A stretch of 64,000 bases of DNA from Magicicada septendecula. Lineage: Eukaryota > Arthropoda > Insecta > Hemiptera > Cicadidae. The position numbers and the translations under genes are program-made. Under the pieces are notes generated by a model. That model made no database searches. It saw only the letters and a list, made by a program, of their open reading frames with translations, and was not told where the DNA came from. This document shows positions 20,860 through 32,444 of the stretch, one piece after another; position 1 is the stretch's first letter; the number at the start of each line of letters is the position of its first letter. The DNA is taken from NCBI GenBank assembly GCA_034769895.1, contig CM068367.1:116606573-116670572 (forward strand). Direction: 5' to 3'.

Positions 20860-23800
20860 TGTAGCGTGACAGAAAATCCACTACATTTTAAGTCATGTGA
20901 AATCATAAAGTTTAATTACACCAACAAATGTTATAATAATATTGAATGACATTTAAATAAATCAGAGGAATGAACCACAATAAGATAAAAATCCTCACTA
21001 CATAATATATATAAAACCACTGTTAAAAGAAACCAAAGAAAGTATTGAAGCAACTCATCAACTCATAGTATAATACCAGTAAGTTACCCAGGAAGCTCAG
21101 AGCAGTAAACCAGTTATATAAGACTATATCAAAGAAAAAAGAGACTCAATTAAAGGGTGGTGAAGACCAAAATACCCCAAAAACAAGAAGAGGGAAGAAT
21201 AAAGTTTGTGAACAGGAAGAAAACAATACCCTGAAACCTGTATAGAAGAATAAAGTCAGTTCAGTGAATAAATTAAATACTCCAAACTAAACCTCAGTCG
21301 TGATAACACCAAGTACCTTGGTTTACCCAAGAATGAGGAAGGAAGAACAGAAGAGTGAAGACTAGACGAGGGACAAGAATGAAGACTAGAAGAGGGACAA
21401 GAATGAATACCAGAAGGAAGATATGAAGAAGGACAAGAAGGAAGACAGGAGGAGAGGAAGAAATAGTATGAAAGAAACACCGTAGTAAAACCTATTATTA
21501 TATAAACTACTATCAATCCCAAACCCACAAAAACTATGCAAAAGAAAGTATAACATACCCAAAATCTTATAAAATGTAATTATTGAGAAAACTAAAGTGC
21601 TGTATAGCGTTATAAGAAGTGCACCGGCTAAAGCTATTGTGTAATAAAGAAATAAACTAGTCTTAACGGTCCATGATTACTAAAGGTCTGGTCTGAGATA
21701 TAAGACTCAAAATATCAGAACCAACAGTGAAAGTGAATTTGTGTAAGTGTTTTTTAAAAAATGCAATAAACTTAAAGTTGGTGATACTATAACTTAGTAG
21801 TATGCTATATCACAACTTTAAAATCTAAATAATAAACAGCATAATAAAATAATAAAATGGAAGGTTTCCAGTATTTTATTATTTTAATGTAAATCTTTAT
21901 TTACAAGACATTTGTAAAAAATGATAATAAATAGAGTATGGGAGTTAATGTTTACTGATGTAGGGGATCACAATAATAATGGTTTAAACCAGAAAGGACT
22001 GGTACTAATATAGTATGAATAAGTGTAACATGTTTAAATAGACTGTTATTTCACAGTCCTAAAATCAAGTGTTAAATAAATGTATTTGTAAGGTTTATTA
22101 GAAAATAAGATTTATGTTATGTGTTTTGAAAAGAATTATGTTTGATAAATAATAACCTACATACCAGTAATAATGTTCTAAAAGGTATGCTATGTTAGCT
22201 CAAAAATAGTTGAAAGATATATGTTCAAGCCATATCTGCAATATGTTAAATTGTGCAGATTGCTAAACAATGTTCATAATTAATTATTTTATTAACTGTA
22301 GTGTTAATTAACTACTACACAACACAATAAGTTATAAATCATGTTATTTTCATATATTTGTAATTATGTAAAGTCAGAGGAGGAATTAAGTTTAAATTAT
22401 TTGAGAAAGAAAGAAATATAAATTTCTAAAATCTAGGCCATTTGGTAAATTCAGAGAACCAATATAAAATAGTATAATTCACTTATAAATCCTGTAAACT
22501 ACCAAGATTTATATAAGATAACACAATTAACCACTACTAGGAATGATCCTATGAATTAAAATGATAATAAGGATATATACCTTAAAATTAAAGAGCAATG
22601 TCAAATTTACAGATTAACACAAAAAACCAGTTCAAAGGTGTAATTTATATGTATTTAAGGAAAGGAAGAGGAATATGACTAATTAAAATTTATTATAATA
22701 GTATTAATAATATTTAAAATGGAAGGAATTTTGTATAAAGACGGAAATCCAATTTTGAGCCTATATTTCCATAAAGTAAAGAAATTTGTTAATTTCCACA
22801 AAATATCTACAGATATGGACTATAATACATCAATTTAAAGGGAATGAGATGATTAAACCGATAATAAGGTTAATAATTCATAAAAGTGAGGAATAAAATA
22901 GATAAATTCCATACATAATGTAATATTTTATCGTATGTATGGGAAGTCGAAAAATGTTAACAATACTTTTTCAAGGATTAACTGGGCAAGATTTATGACC
23001 AAGTTAATTAGTCTTTTGTTGAATATCAAGCTGAATAGTTGTGTGACAAAAACGTTCTTTAAATCGAGTCGAACATGATGCTAGCGTTTAGCTATTGAAA
23101 TCAGTGGACGAGAGTTAGACAAGTTAGACACTTTTTGAAACTAATACTATAAAAACATTCACGACAATAGTGAAAACAAACCTCTAACTTCACTATATGA
23201 GTGACAGTAAACAGTAAAACATTATATTTCAACTGATTCACTTTACAAACCTAACCGTAACTTGAAAAACTTAACCCCAGAAGTGAAAACAGACAAAATA
23301 ACTAAATTAACACAAGTTTACACGGAACACTTCACCAGAATACACCAACTAACTTAACAGACATATTACACCAGTGCGGGAAGATTTTAGACATTCACAA
23401 AGGTAATTTTGTCGTGATTTTGGGACATGCCGAGTTCACAGTAACTACGCAAGAAATAGTAGCGGCCATCTTTTAATTCTACAGAGACCGCCTTCACGAT
23501 ATAGCAGTGACGTCATCGTCTGCGTATGGTTTGACAGCATTCATTTACATTACATAGTGGAATTAGTTAAATACTATTGAATAGTAATTATTGTATTAAT
23601 ATCTTTAATTGTTAATGTTATACTTTCTCGTCACCCTTCTCTGACTATTAATCCTAATCGCTCAAAGAACCTGTCTTTTAATATAATATAACATAAAATT
23701 TTGTTCTGTATGACACAATCGATAATTCCTGAGACAGAGTCGATAATTGCTCTCCATCGATAAAATATCGATTATTTATTTAAATTTGTCAATAAATCTT

Positions 23801-24180
23801 TATATTTCTATTATTTTGTATCTATACTTATTTCACAGGGTAATTTAAGGGTATTTATAAGGCTGAAGGACTTAAGTGAGAAGAATATAGTCTATTTTGA
23901 ACAAGATATTGGACCAGTCAGACAAGTCACCAATCGATTATTACCTGGAGTTAATCTATTTAACTCCAGACTTGGTGCAAATCTTCAAGAAGTGCTCGAC
24001 GGTCAATAAATACCTATCTGTTATTAAAATTTTACCAGAACCTTTTAAATAACAGATCTATCTCTTATACTTACCTCTATAAACATAAACAAAATTATTT
24101 TATTATTTGAAAATTCTATTATTATTGAATTTTCCATTTTATTTTTATTCTTTTGTAACGACCGGCATACAGGGTCTACT

Positions 24181-24183
<3 letters not shown>
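20860..24183 (+). mobile_element. LTR 3 (3324 bp, 26-bp deletion)
   Basis: Same termini as LTRs 1 and 2. It lacks 26 bp that the others have between CCTTAA and AAAGAGC (at about 22584) and has single-base changes at about 22569, 23092 and 24159. It ends CTACTACA directly against a (TA)n run. LTR 3 is the most diverged of the three, but the total is still only a few changes in 3.3 kb. Confidence 0.9.

Positions 24184-24238
<55 letters not shown>
24184..24238. repeat. (TA)n/(CA)n microsatellite flanking the array
   Basis: About 45 bases of alternating AT followed by ACACACATATA abut the last LTR base. Together with the short TA run at 7327-7341 this marks the integration site. Confidence 0.9.
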
Positions 24239-24850
24239 GAGAGGATTTTATCCAAATTGAAATGAGGGTATTTTGTTCATAACCGGCTATGATGGGTTGC
24301 AACAGGTCTTTCAAATATTCATACATGCTGTTCCTATTGTTAATGAGAGGATAGCTTCTTACATTCAAATAGTTTGTAAATTACACCTGAGTGAATCGGT
24401 TATGCCAACCAGTGAGGCATACACTGGAGTTATGTTTCAGAATGATATTGGGTAACTTTAAAAGGAAAAGGTACTTTGAAATTTTGCACATTGATGAATC
24501 ATGGGACGAATCATGGTGTTACTTGGAGAACTATTAATTTGGGTGGGTGCTGTTACTGGAGATTGTTCACTTGATGTAAAATAATTCTGTGTCTGTGTGT
24601 AGAAGTGTGAATATATGTATGTATATGTGTATTGTCCCGACATGGTTAGAAATAAGAGTTGCTGTAACAATGTGTAGACATATAAGATATGTCAGATAAT
24701 ACAGTAATTGCATTGAAGATATGAGATTGGACACTTACAAAGAATAGTGTAATATAATATCCTACAAATTATATGTATATACGACACTCCAAACTGTAAT
24801 ATAATATCCTATGCTGGTGATCTTAACTATAAGTACTCTAAATAAATTCT
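24239..24850. other. unassigned sequence right of the LTR array
   Basis: No gene is supported. The overlapping 60- to 107-codon frames on both strands have no recognisable domains, and one runs through the TA microsatellite. ATATAATATCCTA occurs twice, at about 24752 and 24800. Confidence 0.3.
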
Positions 24851-24851
24851 T

Positions 24852-25095
24852 AATATTATTAGAGAGAAATATTATAAAGGAAATGTTAATGTTATTAAAC
24901 ACAAATATTATTGAGGAACATTGAGCTTATTAAAAAGAAACGTTATAAAGAAATACTAAAATCATCGAAGAGAAACATTATGAAAGAACACTATTGTTGT
25001 CACAGAGAGATATTATAAATGAATTATTAATTTTATTAAAGAGAGATGTTATAAAAGAAATATGGAAATTATAAAGAGAAAATGTTATAAACAAG
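24852..25095. repeat. ~36-bp degenerate tandem array
   Basis: Seven units based on TTATTAAAGAGAAATATTAT plus a variable AAAGGAAAT-type tail follow one another with 33-39 bp spacing. Units are heavily diverged, so the array is old. No coding potential. Confidence 0.7.
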
Positions 25096-25267
25096 AACCC
25101 CAATAAATATGCAAATTCGTTATTGTTACATGAGAGTTTCATTTTCAAGTCCTGTCACCATGTATGGGCCCAGTTACAATTTTCTTCCATCTAGACCAAC
25201 TGTCTAGTTTTAAAAAATTAAGTTACCTACCCCCTTAAAGGGGGGGTTTTAAGACGACACATACATC

Positions 25268-25299
<32 letters not shown>

Positions 25300-25743
25300 C
25301 GCGTTCGCGTGTGAGACACACACGTGTTTGAACCGTAGACAAAGATGTTGTTGAAGTATATAATAAAACTCGTGTGTTGTTTAATATAGATAAAATTAAA
25401 TTGAGCAATTGGTACCAACCTGTTTATCAGAATGAAATGAAGCATATTTTAAGAACAAAGTGTATGAAGCATTGCAGCAACGGCCGATGATTTAGTTAGT
25501 GTACCAGTAGAAATGTTTCATTTACATCATTCTATGTAGAAGCAATAACGCAGAAAAGAGAAAATATGAAAAAAACATATTAAATTATAACTCAAATTGA
25601 AACCAACACAAAGTCATACATAAGTGTGCGTGCTTGTGTACCGCGTACAAGTGTAATTTGTATACATTTGAGTATGTTTTAATATGCAAGTGTATATTTT
25701 TAACAAATGAAATGTACTATTACTGCTCGGGTTTCTACATGCC

Positions 25744-25781
<38 letters not shown>

Positions 25782-25981
25782 TATTGGCAACCGTTTTTGC
25801 CTTATGCATGTGAGACCGACCTACGAGCTGCCTTCAGTATTGTCTTCGCAAGCCAATATTTCATCTCTGCTTGGGCAATGGAATCGGAATTAATTTTGCT
25901 CTTCGTATGAAAGTTTCCTTTCACTTTAACAGCTTCTCTCGCGTCCTTTCTGTTCTTCCTTCCTCACTCCCACTTCTCTCT

Positions 25982-25984
<3 letters not shown>
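25096..25984. other. intergenic sequence with two GT microsatellites
   Basis: (GT)n runs lie at 25268-25313, grading into GC-rich alternating purine-pyrimidine, and at 25745-25777. A run of 7 G follows CCCTTAAA at about 25236. No coding region is supported. Confidence 0.5.
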
Positions 25985-26072
<88 letters not shown>

Positions 26073-26090
26073 TCTCTCACTGTATATCCT
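25985..26090. repeat. long (CT)n microsatellite
   Basis: Roughly 100 bases of nearly uninterrupted CT dinucleotides. The Ser/Leu-repeat frame at 25871-26131 is an artefact of this run. Confidence 0.95.
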
Positions 26091-26990
26091 CTCTTTTTCT
26101 GTCGTTTTGTCTGTTCATCTACAGTGAGTAACTACTACAATCTGTATTGCTACCTCGCATGTAGTAGAAGAGAAGACGAATATTACTACATTTATTCAGT
26201 AAATCTAGGTTTTCACAGTAACACACAATAATTTTTTGTCACCGTTACCTCCCGCCGTACCTTCCTTGTTGAATAAGGCGAAGAAGGCACCTTGTCGGCT
26301 TTGATTTCATTCTCGTTGTGTAATTAGTACTAAGAAGCTTCACAATATTCCTCGGTTATATTTACTTTCTAATAAACGTACTTTCTAATTAATATATGTA
26401 TGTAATGTAGTGTGCTTTATCTACTGTAATAGTCCTTGGAACTTGCTTAATTAAAATTTGGATATGGGATCCCGAGAACCTGCTAGTTATTTAATCTTGT
26501 AATAATTTTTCAGTGTTATTATTTACACCTAATTGTTTCCAATAACATTCTTATCATATTAAAAAAATATATTTAAAGTTGTTTCATCTTAATTGAGGGA
26601 ATACCATATGAAGTCATCGATTTGTGTCTTTAATTTCACCCGCAAAGATATAGTACTCGTTTTATGTCTTATCTTCGAAACATAAAGTAAGAAAAATTCA
26701 CCATAAGTAGAAAACAAGATTTATATTTATATACAGTTTTTTTTAAATTTTTTGTTTGACAGAAAAATATACAGAAACGTCCTGAGGTATTCTGTGTAGG
26801 CAGAATGATATGGCTCCAGGACAAAAGAGGAACGGTAAAACTAGTGGTTTTCAAAATTGAAAAATATTTAAATGAAAATAAATGGCACTGTAGAACAGAC
26901 AGCGGATAAGCTGCACAACAGTATCAGAGTACTCCTTTGTCAACAACAGTAGTGAGCCCGCTTGCCCACATAACTCGTCAAAATAAATTT
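26091..26990. other. unassigned AT-rich sequence
   Basis: No gene, repeat or structured element was recognised. The 61-codon minus-strand frame at 26669-26854 has no domain. Confidence 0.3.
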
Positions 26991-26999
26991 GTACTGAAG

Positions 27000-27195
27000 C
27001 AAACAATAGTAGTTCTAGCCTACATCCTGTTTTTTGTTTACGTTATTTTCTAGACTATTGTTTTCTTTGTTTTCCGTACAATGCTTTGTCATTCACAACA
27101 ACACACCATATATAAAACCGACACGTAAAACCACTGCGTGGGACAACGTTAATTTTCCCATCATCTGTTGTCAAAACACAGCGCTTGCTAGCACG
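27000..27195. repeat. interspersed repeat, copy A (family unknown)
   Basis: Several blocks match 60515-60650 in the same order and orientation: ATCCTGTTTTTTGTTTACGTTA, broken by a one-base length difference, then AGACTATTGTT, then GCGTGGGACAACGTT, then AAAACACAGCGCTT. The blocks are separated by diverged sequence, as in old copies of one transposon family. No protein or terminal repeat identifies the family. Confidence 0.55.
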
Positions 27196-27649
27196 TATCG
27201 ATCATAACACTTCACGCACAGCGAAGTCGACCAACTTACTTCGGAACGTTACATCAATTTTTCGTTTACCGTTCAATCTATAGTGTCAAAACATCTGATG
27301 AATAGGTACAGAGACTCGTGTAGATATTATTTCTTTAGCTCATGACCTTATCACAGAGCACACACGACACGATCTGCAAACAATAAGCTAGTTTATATGA
27401 AACTATTTTTGAAAGTGACATGTAGAGACAAAAAGCGAAGGCAAATGGAAATATACGAAAATGCGTACCAGATAAATCTGTGAGCTTTCAAGCTGTACAG
27501 GGACAAAACTGACTTACATGTTTGATACGCACGTGAAGAAAACTACATTATTTTTCCTCTCGATATATGTATTAATATAGGAACTATGTATACAAAGAAT
27601 GCTTGTATGTGTGCTATTATACCTGATTTATAACTGTAGATTTAATATA

Positions 27650-28260
27650 TCGTATTTAGTAGGTTAGGTTGGGTTAGATTAGGACTAGAGGCTGCAGAGG
27701 TCATCGTCATCTTCAGCAAGGATTAAAGCAAAAATGGTTTGTTCCGGTCCCAGGCAGCTAGACTAGACTGGTCACTGCATCGAAGCTATGGGCGGCAACG
27801 TTTGATCCGTCCCGTTACAGCTTGCTTGCAAGAGTTTAGTAACTAATATTGTGTCCCCAGGATATGGTACTAGCATATAGCAGGGTAAGACAACGGTGGG
27901 GATGCCACTTTTGGGCTTACCTCTGGACCGATTTTTTCCCGTACCCCCATTTTCTCTCCCATAGCCTGGGTTGTCTCCCATAAACTCGTTGTCTTACCGG
28001 GCTGAAGAAACCGGTCGGTCCAGGATCATTTCCTGTACGCTTTAACTCAGTAGTGGTAGCTACTGCTGCCCTTCATCAGCCATATTCATCGACCTTCCGG
28101 GCTGTACTGTTCTGCATTAACAGGGTCACCTCTGGTAGGGTGGGGCACTTCACCACGCAGTACGATCTTGGCATGAGAGAGGCCGAGGGCTCCTTCGGAA
28201 GCTAACATCGCTTCATCCAACCGTGGGAACTTGTGAGGATCAGTGCCGAGACAACTCGGT
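27650..28260. repeat. GC-richer block, probable transposon fragment, unassigned
   Basis: This block has clearly higher GC than the neighbouring DNA, with a sharp start near 27680. It lacks a long ORF: the 69-codon minus-strand frame has no domain. Islands like this in AT-rich insect DNA are often noncoding parts of LINEs or old retroelement LTRs, but I could not match it to a family. Confidence 0.35.
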
Positions 28261-28505
28261 ACGAAGATACTACTTTTCCAAATTCCCTCGATACTAGAGA
28301 GGTATTTTAAATGTATATGACCATAAATGTTTCATACAATATCGGTATGGAGAACCATACATGACTTCCATGTTCTAAGATTTATATTTAAAATCATTTA
28401 CGAAATGAAATGTTTCCATAGAAACTACTTCTTTCCACTTATTGCATCAGCCTTAACCACAGTACTGTGGTCAATAACGTATACCACCACACGTTATCGC
28501 ACTCG

Positions 28506-28563
28506 ATTTTCACTGATGATGGCAGTCGACGGCACTGCCGAAACGTCTGGTTTTGTAGAAAAT
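28506..28563 (+). ncRNA. hammerhead-like ribozyme motif E (degenerate)
   Basis: The core CTGATGA (28513-28519) and GAAA (28540-28543) enclose a 5-bp stem II, GGCAG/CTGCC. Stem I can form from ATTTTC (28506-28511) and GAAAAT (28558-28563), with U-A at 28556-28557 in the cleavage-site position. Stem III is short and weak. Such type I hammerheads are known from Penelope-like elements. Here no Penelope coding sequence adjoins and stem III is poor, so activity is doubtful. Spacing of core, stem II and GAAA is the same as in the three other hammerhead sequences in this window. Confidence 0.5.
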
Positions 28564-28867
28564 ATTGGACTACGGCCAAACAACCCGGGAAGGAATTTTA
28601 ATAACAAACTACTACTTTGTTGCCGATAACGTAGTACACATATAAAAATTATCCCTTCCCCATTCAACTATAATTTTCATTTATAGAAAATTACCCCCAC
28701 CCCGTTCAACTAGCCTCTTCATTTATAGATATTTCATCTACGTTTCTACAGTGGATTATTAAGATATTATTATCAGGATACTTTATTTATTAAAATTAAT
28801 ATTTTGAAAATATTATTATTATTACAAAATAAAATTGTTGTCTCTTGTTACAACAAAAAATATTTCA

Positions 28868-30170
28868 GGTAAACTACCCTTTTCCCGTAACCGATCTTCA
28901 CCAAAATCAATAGGCCTTGAGTCTTCTACAACTCAGGCACATATGTAAAAAATTATTTGATTCTGTTTGAATTTACGGCAGTCGTTCGTCATGAAAAAAT
29001 TTCTCTTGTTACAACATAAAATGTTGCAGGTAAACTACCCCTTTCTCTTAACCGATCTCAAAATCAACAGACTTTGAGATCTCTACAATATAGGGAAGTA
29101 TGCAAAACATTATTTGATTACGTTTGAATGTGCGGCAGTTATCGTTCGTCATAGAAACAATTACTCTTGTTAAAACATTAAATGTGGCCGGTAAACTACC
29201 CCTTTCTCTTAACCGATCTTCACCAAAATCAATAGGCCTTGAGTCTTCTACAACTCAGGCACATATGTAAAAAATTATTTGATTCTGTTTGAATTTACGG
29301 CAGTCGTTCGTCATGAAAAAATTTCTCTTGTTACAACATAAAATGTTGCAGGTAAACTACCCCTTTCTCTTAACCGATCTCACCAAAATCAACAGACTTT
29401 GAGATCTCTACAATATAGGGAAGTATGCAAAACATTATTTGATTACGTTTGAATGTGCGGCAGTTATCGTTCGTCATAGAAACAATTACTCTTGTTAAAA
29501 CATTAAATGTGGCCGGTAAACTACCCCTTTCTCTTAACCGATCTTCACCAAAATTAATAACCCTTCAGTTCTTTACAATTCAGGAACGCATACAACAAAT
29601 TATTTGATTCCCTTTGAATTTACGGCAGTTATCGTTCGTCATAAAAAAAATTACCCTTGTTAAAACATAAAACGTTCCGGGTAAACTACCTTTTTCTCTT
29701 AACCGGTCTTCACCAAAATCAACAAAACTTGAGAACTCTATAATTCAAGAAGGTGTGCAAAACAATATTTGATTCTGTTTGAATTTACGGCAGTTATCGT
29801 TCGTCATAGAAAAAATTACCCTTGTTAAAACATAAAACGTTGCCGGTAAACTACCCCTTTCCCTTAACCGATCTTAACCAAAAACAATACATCTTGAGAA
29901 GTTTACAATTCAGGGCTGTATGCAAAACGTTATTTGATTCTGTTTGAATTTGCGACTGTTATCGTTTGCCATAGGAGAAAATTACCCTTGATAAAAAAAA
30001 CGTTGCTGGTAAACTACCCCTTTCCCTTAACCGATCTTCACCAAAAACAATAGGTCTTGCGTACTCTACAATTTAAGGCTGTATGCAAAAACGTATTTGA
30101 TTCTATTTGAATTTGCGGCTGTTATCGTTTGCCTTAGTAAAAAATCTATAGACAGATAGACACACAGACA
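28868..30170. repeat. 161-165-bp satellite, eight units with dimeric order
   Basis: GGTAAACTACC starts each unit at 28868, 29029, 29190, 29351, 29515, 29680, 29845 and 30008. Units 1-2 and 3-4 match each other almost base for base, while adjacent units differ, so the first four are two copies of a ~322-bp dimer. Units 5-8 are single-type and more diverged. The array ends in a short ACAGA-rich stretch at about 30150-30170. It has no coding capacity. Confidence 0.88.
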
Positions 30171-30389
30171 CTTTTCGAAAAATTACTTTTTTTCATGATT
30201 TGAGGGTAGTACAATCAGCATCTGCAATTATCTCGAACACGATTTTTTTGGCTATCACCATACTTCCATTTCCTTATGAAACATGGAAGTAAAATCCACT
30301 CAGTACTTAGTCATTAGAGATTTTCAAAATTTTCCTCTTTCAAAGGACTTCATTTTCTATTGTTACAGTACGTTTGCAATATAAAGAGT

Positions 30390-30485
30390 TTCAATGTGTG
30401 TGCCTCTGTAGAAACAAACCATCTCCAATTTTTTTATTTCAATGTGTGTGCCTCTGTAGAAACAAACCATCTCCAATTTTTTTAT
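30390..30485. repeat. 48-bp tandem duplication (two exact copies)
   Basis: The 48-bp unit beginning TTCAATGTGTGTGCC and ending in a T-run occurs at 30390-30437 and 30438-30485 with no difference seen. The 87-codon frame through it owes its internal repeat to the duplication. Confidence 0.85.
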
Positions 30486-30489
30486 TTCA

Positions 30490-32050
30490 ACTCAAAAATT
30501 ATAAAACGTATATGCGGTAGTTACATGTTTTACATTGAGACTAAAGGAGTGAGTTTGCAAAATTCGATGTATTCTCATTACCATGTACAAACATTTTCTT
30601 TCCGTTTCACAGCACAGAAGTGAATGCACACATTAACGACATACATAGGTGTTATGCACTGTAAACATGTGACGTAATATTGTTTGGCAATGCAGCTGTT
30701 ACTGCACATGTGTACGAATACATTAACGCCTCAAAACTTCCTTATCTGCGACAACTCGGTCGAACTACGACAACCATGCCGTGTAAATAGTTTCTAACGT
30801 TCCGTAATGTTTTCTTTTTGTGTGCATATTAAACATTAATCACCTTTCAGTCGAATCACTTGTATCGGCTTAACTAAAATATTACTTACTAATCGTACGT
30901 TAAAAGCGCGTAACTCTTTGCTTAGCCGCTTAATATGTGCTTATAAAATTACTGTGAATAAAATCCTCAAGTAACATAAATAGTAACAGCATCCAGCCGC
31001 CAAATAGAAAACAACAAATATACTATAAGATATTTTCCTCTCTGTTATACAATTTTTATATTTGCTATCTATCTTACATCTCGGTAGAACACCAACATAC
31101 TTCGTTTCCAACAATGATTCATATGTTACAGACACTATTACGTTTTAACGCAAATCCATTAATTTCTTGCAACTTATGAGGGTGACTTCATGTCCGTTTA
31201 TTTTATTTGGACACCTGGTGGTTTACGCTAGCACTTCGTATCATAAAGCGACCGACATCCGTTGAAGTTAGTAACGTTTAATGTATTTTACCATTAGTAT
31301 AGATAAAGCTTTATGAATTGATCTCTCAGAGTGGCATACAAGCTCTAGTGCCTATAAAATGCATATAAGAACCATGAAGGAATATTTTAATGAGTTTGAA
31401 ATGCAAACCCAATTGTTCGATGAAGACAAAAATGGCTATGACGTACTTTACACGCTCCAAAAATTAATGCCACAAGGATTAATTTTTCAGAATTGTCACA
31501 CAAAAATGTAGAATTTTAAGGCACAGAAAACCTGCTCACCAAATACATCATAATATCTGTGCTCAGATATCCAATATGACAAGCAAAATTGTAAGATGCT
31601 TACAACACAATAGTATCACTACATACAAAGTATAAAAGATTACTACAGGAATTTCGAATACCGTTAAAGTAATGAGGATATTGAAAACAAAGCTGCATCC
31701 TTGTAATTCAGTCTAAATAAGAAATTAAGAAATTCAAGGCAAAAAGTAGTTCGTATGGGCTGTAACAAAATGAACAGAGGAAAATAATTTTATAATTACG
31801 GTGGCGCATGAAAAGAATGGCGAAAGACAAAAAAAAGTAATAAAAATGATAAGCGACAACGAAACGGAAAAGAATACGACCAACATTTTTTGGAGAAAAA
31901 TAAAGTAAAGGAGGGGGACGCATAGGTAAAAACTAGAAGAAGAATACTAAATGAATGAAGAAAGGTGGAGTTAGGATGTAACAATTAATTAATATGACAG
32001 GTGTAATTAATCTGACGCCTCAAAGTATTTGAGGATATGTTGTTAATTAT
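30490..32050. other. unassigned AT-rich sequence
   Basis: No gene or repeat is recognised. Minus-strand frames at 30941-31135 and 31708-31984 are Phe/Tyr/Leu-rich translations of A-rich DNA. Confidence 0.3.
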
Positions 32051-32059
32051 TTATAAAGT

Positions 32060-32440
32060 TTCCAGTACATGGGTTCCTACAAAGAAGATTAAAAACCATA
32101 TTCAAACTTCGAAAATGAAGTTTCTGAGAAGAACAAAGGGTTGCACGATACAGGATCTTTTGCGCAATGAGGATATTAGAAAAGAGCTAATATTCTCTTA
32201 AAGAACTTTAAGTATTCTCCATAAATGATAAGATATATAGGGATAACGTATCGCAGGGAATGGTTACAACATCTGGACAGAATGGAGGATGGCCGACTAC
32301 CTAAGGTTGTGTTTCGATATAGACTCTTTGGTACAAGTGTTGTAGGAAGACCGAAAGTTAGATGGAGAGATACTCTGTGAAGACGGAACAGGCAAAGTGC
32401 CTACTCCGTGAGGTCCAGAAGAAGAAGACGAAGAAGAAGA
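32060..32440 (+). mobile_element. RTE-type LINE 3' fragment with (GAA)n tail
   Basis: Plus-strand translation, with frame breaks, shows KMKFLRRTKGCTIQDLLRN, EDIRKEL, then WLQHLDRMEDGRLPKVVFRY and VVGRPKVRWRDTL before a stop. This is the C-terminal tail of an RTE-like reverse transcriptase, from a different subfamily than the fragments near 5.5 kb. It ends in (GAA)n from about 32418 to 32441. 5'-truncated and dead. Confidence 0.8.
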
Positions 32441-32444
32441 ATTT

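Noticed and set aside
7342-24183. Interpretation as a simple macrosatellite array
   Set aside because: The TG...CA termini, PBS three bases after each LTR, and a half-unit repeat only at the outer edges (LTR-int-LTR-int-LTR) fit a retroelement better. Dispersed copies would settle it.
28868-30170. CRISPR-like array
   Set aside because: Units are contiguous 161-165-bp satellite monomers without constant repeat and variable spacer structure, and the DNA is eukaryotic.
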